From: Maribellus sediminis
GTDB taxonomy: Bacteria > Bacteroidota > Bacteroidia > Bacteroidales > Prolixibacteraceae
Direction: 5' to 3'
Assembly (NCBI RefSeq): GCF_011799805.1
Contig: NZ_WXUB01000004.1
Span: 248,001 to 312,000 of the forward strand
Length of the DNA: 64,000 nt
Shown: piece by piece, positions 55,408 to 64,000 of the stretch
How positions within the stretch are numbered: position 1 is the first letter of the stretch
How the letters are laid out: each line of letters begins with the position of its first letter
The notes under the pieces: model-generated
The model's database searches: none
Told to the model about the DNA's origin: nothing
The model's input: only the letters and a program-made list of their open reading frames with translations
Program-made: the position numbers and the translations under genes

Positions 55408-56406
55408 ATGAATTTGATGAGAAAAACTATGATGAAAGTATTGGCAACTCTGGCAGGCTTGTTTGTAATTTCTGCAGCTTTCGGCCAAACAGAAGACAAT
55501 GAAGTGTTTCATTTCGAAGCTGCCGGCAATCCGGTAATAACACATAAATACTCGGCCGATCCGGCTGCGCTTATTTATAACGATGTTTTCTATGTTTATG
55601 CCGGTGAAGATACGGGCGATGGAAGAGGGTACAACATGCCTAACTGGTTGGTGTTTTCCTCAAAAGATATGAAAAACTGGACCGAGTATCCACTGCCGCT
55701 GAAATGCAGCGATTTTAGCTGGGCTACCGGTAACAGTTCGTGGGCCAGTCAGGTAATCGAGCGAAACGGTAAATTCTACTGGTATACCACTTCAGAACAT
55801 GCTACTATTCATGGTAAAGCCATCGGAGTTGCGGTGTCAGATTCGCCAACAGGGCCATTTACCGATGCAAGGGGCTCGGCATTAGTGACTAACGATATGA
55901 CGACTAAGTGGACCGGAATTTCCTGGGATGATATTGATCCCAGTGTATGGATTGACGATGACGGACAAGCCTACCTTTTCTGGGGCAATACGCAATGCTA
56001 CTATGCCAAACTGAAAGACAATATGATAGAACTCAACAGTCCGATTATGCCGGTTGAATTACCTGCATTTACCGAAGCTCCGTGGATACACAAAAAGGAT
56101 GACTGGTACTACCTTTCCTACGCCTCCGGTTTCCCGGAAAAGACTTGTTATGCCATGAGCAAAAGCATCAACGGCCCCTGGGAGTACAAAGGTATTTTGA
56201 ATGAAATTGCAGGTAACAGCAATACCAACCACCAGGCAATTGTAGAATTTAAAGACAAATGGTACTTCGTGTATCACAACGGAGCCATTCAGACACAAGG
56301 GGGGAGCTATCGTCGGTCGGTTTGTATCGATTACTTGTATTATAACGAGGATGGTTCTCTAAAGCGCGTTCAAATGACCACTGAAGGTGTTGAGCCCGTA
56401 AAATAA
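55408..56406 (+). CDS. GH43 family secreted enzyme
   Basis: The start at 55408 (MNLMRKTMMKVLATLAG) gives a normal signal peptide; 55417 and 55429 are also possible. The open frame extends upstream to 55327, but that part overlaps the gene remnant and is not signal-like. GH43 residues: base D51 (KYSADPAALIYND), modulator D178 (WDDIDPSVW), acid E223 (FTEAPWIHKK). Length is about 332 residues with no accessory domain. The architecture recalls arabinoxylan arabinofuranohydrolases and related arabinofuranosidases. It is followed after 26 bp by a second GH43. Confidence 0.87.
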   Translation: MNLMRKTMMKVLATLAGLFVISAAFGQTEDNEVFHFEAAGNPVITHKYSADPAALIYNDVFYVYAGEDTGDGRGYNMPNWLVFSSKDMKNWTEYPLPLKCSDFSWATGNSSWASQVIERNGKFYWYTTSEHATIHGKAIGVAVSDSPTGPFTDARGSALVTNDMTTKWTGISWDDIDPSVWIDDDGQAYLFWGNTQCYYAKLKDNMIELNSPIMPVELPAFTEAPWIHKKDDWYYLSYASGFPEKTCYAMSKSINGPWEYKGILNEIAGNSNTNHQAIVEFKDKWYFVYHNGAIQTQGGSYRRSVCIDYLYYNEDGSLKRVQMTTEGVEPVK

Positions 56407-56432
56407 ATTTAAAACCATTATTGATAAATAAA

Positions 56433-57434
56433 ATGCAATCTCTTTTAGTACTAAAAAAAATATTTTTTGTCGTATTCTTTGTCAGTGCGGCTGTAGCTGT
56501 AAACGGAAGCAATCAGCCTGAAAATTACGAGGCCTATTTGTTTGCTTATTTTTCAGGAAACGGACCAGGCCAGGAAGCAATACGCTACGCGGTGAGCACC
56601 GATGGTTACAATTATCGGGCACTGAATAACAATCAACCGATATTGGATTCCAAAAAAATCAGCACTTCTGGTGGTGTCCGCGATCCCCATATATTGCGTG
56701 GAAGCGACGATAAAACATTCTACATGGTGGCAACTGATTTGTATGTGCCCGAACAAGGATGGAATAATTACGCGATGATCCTCATGAAATCAAGCGATTT
56801 GATTAACTGGGAAAGTTCGGTAGTAAATATTCCGGAAACTTTCCCGGATGAGTTTGGCGATGTAGACCGGGTTTGGGCTCCGCAAACCATCTATGATGAA
56901 GCTGAAGGAAAGTACATGGTTTACTTTTCGATGAAGCAGGGTCATAATCCCGATATTATCTATTTCGCATATGCAAACAAAGACTTTACAGCCCTGGAAT
57001 CTGCCCCGAAGCAGTTGTTGTACAATCCTACCAATAACGCATGTATCGATGCGGATATAATTGAAAAAGACAACAAGTTCTATATGTTCCATAAATCGGA
57101 AAGTGGTGCACCCGGAATTAAACTGGCTATCTCTGACAAGCTAACCGAAGGGTACACTTATCCAAATTTCAATCGTGTGGACAGGGAAACTGATCGGGTA
57201 GAAGGTTCAGGAGTTTTTAAACTGAATAATTCGGATGAGTGGATACTGATGTACGATGTTTATGGATCGGGTAGATATCAGTTTACAAAAAGTAAAGACC
57301 TTGAGCATTTTGAAGTGATCGATAATGATATCAGTATGAATTTTCACCCACGGCACGGTACTGTCTTGCCCATCACAAAAAAGGAATATCAACGATTAAT
57401 TGATAAATGGGGATTGCCGGAAGGTTTGCGTTAG
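56433..57434 (+). CDS. GH43 family secreted enzyme, like domain A of the double-GH43 protein
   Basis: The start is ATG 56433 (signal peptide ending near AVNGS); a TTG at 56421 is less likely. The 333 residues carry base D84 (VRDPHILRG), the CIDADII modulator Asp and the VEGSGVFKL acid Glu. The sequence tracks domain A of the 33548 protein closely (YLFAYFSGN against YLFTYFTGN; VWAPQTIYDEAEGKYMVYFS against VWAPQTIYDPLAGKYMVYFS; DEWILMYDVYGSG against DEWILMYDCYGAG). It is probably the same activity without LamG anchoring or T9SS export. It is co-transcribed with the neighbouring GH43 and possibly the GH2 at 57493. Confidence 0.88.
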   Translation: MQSLLVLKKIFFVVFFVSAAVAVNGSNQPENYEAYLFAYFSGNGPGQEAIRYAVSTDGYNYRALNNNQPILDSKKISTSGGVRDPHILRGSDDKTFYMVATDLYVPEQGWNNYAMILMKSSDLINWESSVVNIPETFPDEFGDVDRVWAPQTIYDEAEGKYMVYFSMKQGHNPDIIYFAYANKDFTALESAPKQLLYNPTNNACIDADIIEKDNKFYMFHKSESGAPGIKLAISDKLTEGYTYPNFNRVDRETDRVEGSGVFKLNNSDEWILMYDVYGSGRYQFTKSKDLEHFEVIDNDISMNFHPRHGTVLPITKKEYQRLIDKWGLPEGLR

Positions 57435-57492
57435 TTTTTCGGGATGCGATTTATACTAACTTTAACTGCTAATTTTTAACGAATAAAATGAT

Positions 57493-59988
57493 ATGAAACT
57501 AAAAACTGTACTTGTGCTTATTGCAATATGGGCCATTGCGGGCTCATTACAGGCTCAACCTGGTTTTGGCAAAGCTGAAAAAATCAACAATAGCTGGAGT
57601 TTTATCCTGCAGAAAGATAGCAATGAACAACTCAGTGATCTTCGGTACAAGCGGTGGAGGACGGTTGATTTGCCACACGACTGGAGTGTAAAAGGACAGT
57701 TAAGCCCTACCTTGGCAAGTGCAACAGGCTATTTACCCGGAGGTATCGGATGGTACCGGAAGGATCTTATGGTTCCGAAGGAAAAAGAAGGCGAAAAAGT
57801 ATACCTGTATTTTGAAGGTGTTTACAACCGAAGTGAGGTTTTTGTAAACGGACATTCCCTGGGTATACGTCCAAACGGGTACATTTCGTTTATGTACGAT
57901 GCAACGCCATACATCAAATTTGGTGAGGAAAATGAGATTGATGTTCGGGTTGATCATAGCCGCTCAGCTGATTCGCGCTGGTACACCGGTTCGGGCATTT
58001 ATCGCGACGTTTGGCTGGTATATGCCAATCCTGTTCATATTGAGCAATGGGGTGTGTATGCCTGGCCCGAAAAGCAGAAAAAAGGCTACAACCTGAATGT
58101 TGAAGTTGAGGTAGCCAACGAAACCGGACAGTCTTCGGGCTTAGTGGTTAAAAACGAATTGATCTCTGCCTCCGGCGATGTCGTCGCAAAATCATCCGAT
58201 AAAATAAATTTAGAAAGCAATCAGACAGGGAAAGTACAAACCGCGCTTAAAGTTTCGGATCCCGAGCTTTGGTCGGTTGAGTCGCCTGCATTATATACCC
58301 TGAAAACCTCAGTTTTGAAAGATGGGAAACCAGTTGACGAAGCAAGCACTGTTACAGGTTTCCGCGATTTTACATTCGACCCGAATAAAGGTTTTGCACT
58401 CAACGGAGAATGGATGAAGATGAAGGGTGTATGTCTGCATCACGATGGTGGTGTACTTGGATCTGCTGTACCTCGTGAAGTTTGGCAAAGACGATTGCTT
58501 ACTTTAAAAGAAATTGGCGTTAATGCCATCCGTACGAGCCATAATCCGCAGGCACCAGATCTTTATGAGCTATGTGATGAAATTGGCCTGCTGGTGCTTG
58601 ATGAAGCTTTCGACGAATGGGAATTCCCAAAACGGAAATGGCTGGAAGGATGGAACGTAGGTACACCGGGTTATCAGGGATCTTATGATTTCTTTGAAGA
58701 GTGGGGCGAAAAAGATTTGGTAGATCAGGTGAAACGTGACCGCAATCATCCGTCGGTTTTTGCCTGGAGTATTGGCAACGAAGTGGATTACCCGAACGAT
58801 CCGTATTCGCATCCGGTTTTGGATGGTGGCGGAGAAACCGGGTTTACCCAGCCCATTTTTGGAGGATACAAAAAAGACGCTCCCGATGCCAAACGATTGG
58901 GAGATATTGCTGAGCGTCTGGTAAAAGTGGTGAAACAGTACGATCAGTCGCGGCCAACAACAGCAGGATTAGCCGGAGTTGCTATGTCGAACCAGACGGG
59001 ATATCCGTTTGCGTTGGATATTACAGGATATAATTACACCGAAAGTTTATACGACCACGATCATGCCGAATATCCGGAGCGTGTGCTTTTCGGAAGTGAG
59101 AACCGTCACGATATGGCAGCCTGGAAAGCAGTGACTTCACGCGATTTTGTTTTTGGTCAGTTCTTGTGGACAGGTATCGACTACCTGGGAGAATCAGGTC
59201 GCTGGCCATCCCGCGGTTTTTATTCCGGCCTACTCGATTTTGGTGGATTTATTAAACCACGGGGTTACTATCGTCAATCATTATGGTCGGATAAACCAAT
59301 GGCTTACCTGGGAACCTACCCAACACCGGGCCGCGGAAGTATCAGTCAGATGAATGATGTTTGGTCGCAACTGGAAGCTGAAAGCGGCCGTGGAAACCGC
59401 GAAGAAAAAGTGCCTTCGATGGATGCCTGGCCGATCTGGAATTATCAGGATGGACAGTCAATTCGCGTGGTATGCTACACCAATGCTGCTCAGGCCGAAC
59501 TTTTGTTAAATGGCGAAAAAGTTGGGGAGAAAAAGCCGTACGATGAAGAAACCGGTATCATTTATTGGGACATTCCTTATAAGGCCGGCAAACTTGAAGT
59601 GATTGGCCTGAATGAAGCTGGAGATCAGATAAGTAAGTATGCGATTCAATCTTCAGGACGACCATACGCCATTAAAGTAATTTCAGAAGAAAGCACCATT
59701 GAAAAGGGAGGTGTAGCCCAGGTTGTTATTCAGGTTGTGGATGAGCAAGGTGCACCGGTAATGTTGTCGGATGATGAGGTGAAGTGTCAGATTCATGGTG
59801 ACGCTCGTTTACTGGGGCTCGAAGCCAGCAATAATTCCGATATGTCGGATTATACCGACAATAAGCAACGGGTTTTTCATGGTAGAATGATTGCTTATAT
59901 AAAAGCAGGATCAGAAGCCGATAGTATTGAAGTGAGATTTTCAGCAAATTGGCTAAAACCGGCAATTGCAGAAATAGAAGTAAAGTAG
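57493..59988 (+). CDS. GH2 family secreted beta-galactosidase-like enzyme
   Basis: This 831-residue protein has a signal peptide (WAIAGSLQAQ) and no lipobox. It has the sugar-binding domain (LPHDWSVKG, GGIGWYRKDL), an Ig-like domain, and a catalytic barrel with acid/base E430 (WSIGNEVD) and nucleophile E536 (FGSENRHDM). C-terminal domains include WPIWNYQDGQSIRV and a last Ig-like unit. It differs from the lipoprotein GH2 at 40536 in anchoring and in the region before the nucleophile, suggesting a different aglycone. It completes the GH43-GH43-GH2 run. Confidence 0.9.
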   Translation: MKLKTVLVLIAIWAIAGSLQAQPGFGKAEKINNSWSFILQKDSNEQLSDLRYKRWRTVDLPHDWSVKGQLSPTLASATGYLPGGIGWYRKDLMVPKEKEGEKVYLYFEGVYNRSEVFVNGHSLGIRPNGYISFMYDATPYIKFGEENEIDVRVDHSRSADSRWYTGSGIYRDVWLVYANPVHIEQWGVYAWPEKQKKGYNLNVEVEVANETGQSSGLVVKNELISASGDVVAKSSDKINLESNQTGKVQTALKVSDPELWSVESPALYTLKTSVLKDGKPVDEASTVTGFRDFTFDPNKGFALNGEWMKMKGVCLHHDGGVLGSAVPREVWQRRLLTLKEIGVNAIRTSHNPQAPDLYELCDEIGLLVLDEAFDEWEFPKRKWLEGWNVGTPGYQGSYDFFEEWGEKDLVDQVKRDRNHPSVFAWSIGNEVDYPNDPYSHPVLDGGGETGFTQPIFGGYKKDAPDAKRLGDIAERLVKVVKQYDQSRPTTAGLAGVAMSNQTGYPFALDITGYNYTESLYDHDHAEYPERVLFGSENRHDMAAWKAVTSRDFVFGQFLWTGIDYLGESGRWPSRGFYSGLLDFGGFIKPRGYYRQSLWSDKPMAYLGTYPTPGRGSISQMNDVWSQLEAESGRGNREEKVPSMDAWPIWNYQDGQSIRVVCYTNAAQAELLLNGEKVGEKKPYDEETGIIYWDIPYKAGKLEVIGLNEAGDQISKYAIQSSGRPYAIKVISEESTIEKGGVAQVVIQVVDEQGAPVMLSDDEVKCQIHGDARLLGLEASNNSDMSDYTDNKQRVFHGRMIAYIKAGSEADSIEVRFSANWLKPAIAEIEVK

Positions 59989-60206
59989 TGCTCTGTGACT
60001 TTCAGATGAAGACAGAAAGTATCGGTACTAAATAAAAACATTGAAAAATAAAACGATTTAATTTCAATCCTATAATGATTAATTAATTGATAGTGTTGAT
60101 TTTAAGTCTGAACATTTGATGAAACAAGACCTTAGCGTTTTAAATATATTTTATTAACCATTAAATTCAAGAATTGGCAGGTTTAAGTCAATTCGCTTTC
60201 CAACTT

Positions 60207-63200
60207 ATGAAACAAAATTCAGTAAAGTTTTTAAAAATATTTATCCCTGTATTCCTTATTATTTTTAGTTCAAATGTAATGGCTCAGCGTTATATGGAGC
60301 AGCTTAATCATGGATTGGTTGCTGTGAAAAAGACGGGAGGGGTATTTGTAAGTTGGCGCGTACTTGGTTCTGAATGGGATGATGTAGCGTACAACCTTTA
60401 CCGGGACGGTTCAATGATAAATAGTGAACCCATAACCGGAGCCAGTAATTTCTGGGATACACACGGAACGACGAGTGCAACTTATACGATTAAGACCGTG
60501 ATTAAGGGTGTGGAGCAGGAAGGAGAAGAATCTGCCAGCGTTTGGGACAAGAATTACATCGATATTCCGGTTCGTGAAATTAATGGCGGAAGTTCTTCTT
60601 ATATATTGAATGATGCTTCGGTTGGAGACCTTGATGGCGACGGCGAATACGAAATCGTGGTGAAGCGTTTGGCAACCGGTGGTGCAGAATCTTCCGACTA
60701 TCATTACCTGGAAGCCTATAAACTGGATGGAACCTTTCTTTGGGCCGTTAACATGGGACCAAATATCTATAACGATGTTGAATTTAATTTTTTGGTTTGG
60801 GATCTTGACTGTGATGGCAAAGCCGAGGTAACCTTAAGAACATCCGACGGATTTATTGATGGCGAAGGAAATAATATTGGCGATGCCGACAACGATGGCG
60901 TAATTGATTACAGGTATTCAATTTCAGGTGTAGGTTACCGCATGGAAGGCCCCGATTATCTATCGGTTTTAGATGGGCAAACCGGGAAGGAACTTGATCG
61001 GGCATCGTACATTCCGAGAGGTAATATCACCGATTGGGGCAGGGACGATGGAGGTCACAGATCAACTAAGTGTATGTTCACGATCGCCTATCAGGATGGA
61101 AAAACACCGAGCGTGGTGATTAGTCGTGGAATATACGAACGAATTGTGATGGAATCGTGGAAATTTAAAAATGGTAGTTTAAGCAAAAACTGGAATTTCG
61201 ATTCCAATAATCATCCGGATTATGCACAGCAGGGATACCATAACCTTACACAAGGTGATGTTGATTTTGATGGTCGGGATGAAGTTAACTACGGCTCGAT
61301 GGTTATGGATGATAATGGACAAGGGCTATATTCAACGAAACTGGGTCATGGCGATGCACAACATCTAACGGATATTAATCCGGACCGTGACGGACTGGAA
61401 TTTTTTGGCTGTTTGGAAAACTCTGCAGGAGGTAACTACCGAGATGCACGCACCGGCGAAATTTTACATTATACCAATATTGGTCGCGACATGGGGCGGG
61501 CAGGTTGTGCCGACATCACTCCTGATTATCCGGGGATGGAAATGTGGGGACCATCCGGTTTTCCGTTCCTGAGTTCAACGGGCGATGCCATTACAAATTT
61601 AACACCGCCAGCTTCCATGAACTTTTTTATTTGGTGGGATGGTGATTTGTCTCGTGAAATGCTCGATCATGCCTGGTACAGCAATTATGGAGTTGGTACC
61701 ATTACCAAATACAACAATGGCGCCAATACTCAATTACTGTATGCAACGGGTACCTTGTCGGATAACTGGACAAAAGGTAATCCGGCAGTCAGTGCCGATA
61801 TTCTGGGTGACTGGCGTGAGGAAGTAATTTGGCGAACTTCGGATAATAAGGCATTGCGACTGTACACAACAACAGATATTACAAGTCAAAAGATCTATAC
61901 CTTGATGCACGATCCGCAATATCGTGCAGCAATTGGGTGGCAACCAAACTCCTATAATCAGCCACCTCATCCAGGCTTTTTTATCGGAACAGACATGGAC
62001 TCGGTACCGCCCGCACCAATACTTTTCCCCGGTCAGAAAGTGTGGACTTCAGGCAAATGGGATATTGGAACAACCTCAGCCTGGATCTCGAATAGTAATT
62101 CAGCAAACTTTGAAGAAGGTGACAAAGTGCTCTTCGATATTTCTGGCGATAACAATTCGGCTATTACTCTCGAAGGTTCATTAAAACCTGAAGATATAAG
62201 GGTTATCTCGCCGATTGATTATGTTTTTGCCGGCTCTGGAAGTATTGATGGAACAACCGATCTTACCAAATCGGGTAGTGGAAATCTAATCCTTAACAAT
62301 AGCAATGGCTATACGGGCATAACACGTGTTTGGGATGGTCAACTAACCAACAACGGTACTTTGGAAAATAGTAAGGTACTTGTAAAAAGGTTCGCAACAC
62401 TGGCCGGAAACGGTACTTTTAATAAAGGCATTGTTCTGGAAAAACATGCTAATCTGATCGTGAGTAAAGCTACTGTCGAGACCGATACAACGCGCGTGAA
62501 CGGAGTCCTTGAAACAAGGGAGAGTTCAACCATTTATATGGATTTAACTGATGATGTTACCGCGTCATCCAAAACCAACGATATGATTATGGTTGATGGA
62601 GCTCTCGTTATTACTGGCATGACTACCATTTCAATTAATCGTGTGGATGGGAAATTATCTGCAGGTGAGTATGTGTTGATGACCGTGAGCGATACTCTGA
62701 CCGGAAACCTGGAAGATATCGCGATTGAAGGCATTGAAGGAACACCATATACGCTTGAATTTGAGGATCATAAACTCAAACTCGTTGTAGCAGATACACG
62801 TATGCCGGGAACAATTATATGGAGCGGTGCAGTAGATAATAAGTGGGATTTGTTTAACCGGTTAAACTGGTCGAACAAAGGAACTGCTGACTATTTTCTT
62901 GGAGAGGATTCCGTCATTTTTGATGACAGCGGATTACAGACAAACGTTGAAATACTGGATGATTATGCCATTTCAAATTTTCTTTTTGATGCGGAGAAAA
63001 ACTATACGATTAAAGGATCAGGTTCTTTTTCAGGACCTGCAGATCTTATTAAAAAAGGTAGTGGCAGGTTAACAATCCTGACCCAAAATTCTTATACAGG
63101 TGCCACAATAATCGAAGAAGGAACGCTCCGTGTTCAGGAATTGGTAAACGCAGGCTACGCATCTGCTATCGGGGCCGCTTCAGCTGAAGCAGCAAATATA

Positions 63201-64000
63201 ATTATAGATGGTGGTGAGTTGGAAGTGACGAATAACACGGGCATGTCGACCGATAAAAACATTACACTCGGTATTAACGACGGAGCGATCACAATTGCCA
63301 ATACCTACGGTAATTTATTGCTTGCAGGTACTCTTCATGGAAATGGACGACTCATAAAAAACGGCAGTGGAACTTTGTCGTTGAAAAACGGCAACTCGCA
63401 TAAGGGAACAATAATTAATGAAGGTACCTTGCAACTGGCCGACGATCCTGCTAATATTTGGGGTTTGGGAGATACCGTTACCCTAAACGGAGGAACACTT
63501 GCCATGAACGATAATTCATATTCCTATACCGATGGTTGTCGCTGGCATATCGTTGTTCCTGAAGGAAAAACCGGAACGTTGAAGTTAGACAGCAGAAGTT
63601 CACTCACCGGAAAACTTTTTGGTTCAGGAAAACTAATCCTTTATTCCCCATGGATACGAAACGACTTGAATGGCGATTGGTCGAATTTTACCGGAACGAT
63701 TCAGGTAACGGCCGACGGAGACGGTGGCGATTGGCGTATTAATAACAGGTACGGATATGAAAATGCTTCGGTTATTTTAAGCAGTAAAGTTTATGCCTAC
63801 AACCTGATAAATGTTGAAACCAAGCTCGGATCACTTTCAGGAAGCAGTAGTTCCACGCTGGCACCCGGAACCTGGAGCGTCGGATTCAATAATCAGGATG
63901 CAACTTATTCCGGATTAATTACCGGAGTAGCAAACATTAATAAGTACGGAACAGGTAACTGGACACTTACTCACGCCAATGATTACAGCGGTTCAACCAA
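60207..64000 (+). CDS. PL11 rhamnogalacturonan endolyase with autotransporter-type repeats (3' end outside window)
   Basis: The frame from ATG 60207 is open to the last base (at least 1264 residues) and has no stop in the window. After a signal peptide (cleavage near VMAQ, residue 28) comes an FnIII-like domain (RYMEQLNHGLVAVKKTGG, VSWRVLG). The PL11 eight-bladed propeller follows (about 115-600) with calcium-binding loops DLDGDGEYEIV, DLDCDGKAEV, DADNDGVIDY and DVDFDGRDEV. PL11 enzymes cut the rhamnogalacturonan-I backbone by beta-elimination. From about residue 680 there are repeats of the autotransporter-associated strand type (KSGSGNLILNNSNGYTG, KKGSGRLTILTQNSYTG, KNGSGTLSLKNGNSHKG, KYGTGNWTLTHANDYSG). 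A T9SS C-terminal domain would be expected beyond the window. Confidence 0.93.
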   Translation, partial: MKQNSVKFLKIFIPVFLIIFSSNVMAQRYMEQLNHGLVAVKKTGGVFVSWRVLGSEWDDVAYNLYRDGSMINSEPITGASNFWDTHGTTSATYTIKTVIKGVEQEGEESASVWDKNYIDIPVREINGGSSSYILNDASVGDLDGDGEYEIVVKRLATGGAESSDYHYLEAYKLDGTFLWAVNMGPNIYNDVEFNFLVWDLDCDGKAEVTLRTSDGFIDGEGNNIGDADNDGVIDYRYSISGVGYRMEGPDYLSVLDGQTGKELDRASYIPRGNITDWGRDDGGHRSTKCMFTIAYQDGKTPSVVISRGIYERIVMESWKFKNGSLSKNWNFDSNNHPDYAQQGYHNLTQGDVDFDGRDEVNYGSMVMDDNGQGLYSTKLGHGDAQHLTDINPDRDGLEFFGCLENSAGGNYRDARTGEILHYTNIGRDMGRAGCADITPDYPGMEMWGPSGFPFLSSTGDAITNLTPPASMNFFIWWDGDLSREMLDHAWYSNYGVGTITKYNNGANTQLLYATGTLSDNWTKGNPAVSADILGDWREEVIWRTSDNKALRLYTTTDITSQKIYTLMHDPQYRAAIGWQPNSYNQPPHPGFFIGTDMDSVPPAPILFPGQKVWTSGKWDIGTTSAWISNSNSANFEEGDKVLFDISGDNNSAITLEGSLKPEDIRVISPIDYVFAGSGSIDGTTDLTKSGSGNLILNNSNGYTGITRVWDGQLTNNGTLENSKVLVKRFATLAGNGTFNKGIVLEKHANLIVSKATVETDTTRVNGVLETRESSTIYMDLTDDVTASSKTNDMIMVDGALVITGMTTISINRVDGKLSAGEYVLMTVSDTLTGNLEDIAIEGIEGTPYTLEFEDHKLKLVVADTRMPGTIIWSGAVDNKWDLFNRLNWSNKGTADYFLGEDSVIFDDSGLQTNVEILDDYAISNFLFDAEKNYTIKGSGSFSGPADLIKKGSGRLTILTQNSYTGATIIEEGTLRVQELVNAGYASAIGAASAEAANIIIDGGELEVTNNTGMSTDKNITLGINDGAITIANTYGNLLLAGTLHGNGRLIKNGSGTLSLKNGNSHKGTIINEGTLQLADDPANIWGLGDTVTLNGGTLAMNDNSYSYTDGCRWHIVVPEGKTGTLKLDSRSSLTGKLFGSGKLILYSPWIRNDLNGDWSNFTGTIQVTADGDGGDWRINNRYGYENASVILSSKVYAYNLINVETKLGSLSGSSSSTLAPGTWSVGFNNQDATYSGLITGVANINKYGTGNWTLTHANDYSGST

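Overview
The window looks like a chromosome segment of a Bacteroidota bacterium, most likely a marine or sediment Bacteroidia such as the Marinilabiliales/Prolixibacteraceae (inferred from gene content; no rRNA is present). The pointers are C-terminal type IX secretion (T9SS) sorting domains, a hybrid two-component regulator carrying sensor, kinase, receiver and AraC parts in one protein, many lipoproteins, dense GH43/GH127/GH2 carbohydrate genes, and start codons without clear Shine-Dalgarno sites.

Region 1 (1-24.3 kb) is an array of eight MacB/FtsX-type ABC permease genes: one 5'-truncated by the window edge, six full-length double-unit permeases of about 780-800 residues, and one half-size gene that looks like an in-frame internal deletion. 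Only one ATPase gene (11654-12340) is present. Three tandem paralogous lipoproteins with a predicted beta-propeller precede the permease at 5638. A DNA-alkylation-repair gene (AlkD type) lies on the opposite strand inside the array, and an 18-residue-repeat DUF4097-type protein closes it. Six permeases share a nearly identical C-terminus ending NPVEALRYE. Downstream of several of these ends sits a short palindrome (ATCCCGA...TCGGGAT) followed by a second, vestigial copy of the last codons and stop. Two further elements with inverted-repeat ends (TTYACCCC...GGGGTAAA) lie within about 3 bp of such a stop codon: one carries a DUF559 nuclease gene, the other is a 140-bp deletion derivative. I consider these small elements and their preference for permease 3' ends the most novel content.

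Region 2 (24.3-64 kb) is a plant-polysaccharide degradation locus. On the + strand are two GH43 lipoproteins, a GH127 beta-L-arabinofuranosidase, a third GH43, a second divergent GH127-like protein and a GH76 protein. On the - strand follow a 1453-residue double-GH43 protein with two LamG domains, a GH30 galactanase-like protein, a GH2 beta-galactosidase-like lipoprotein and the hybrid regulator. Back on the + strand are an isolated GH2 sugar-binding domain, a 2058-residue non-catalytic LamG/cadherin-like/CBM protein, two more GH43 proteins, a second GH2, and a PL11 rhamnogalacturonan lyase that runs off the window.

Together these enzymes suit the arabinan and arabinogalactan side chains of pectin: GH43 and GH127 remove alpha- and beta-linked arabinose, GH30 and GH2 attack galactan, and PL11 cuts the rhamnogalacturonan-I backbone. 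The regulator probably senses a released oligosaccharide in the periplasm. No SusC/SusD pair is visible in this window. Substrate assignments rest on family membership and context, not on tests.
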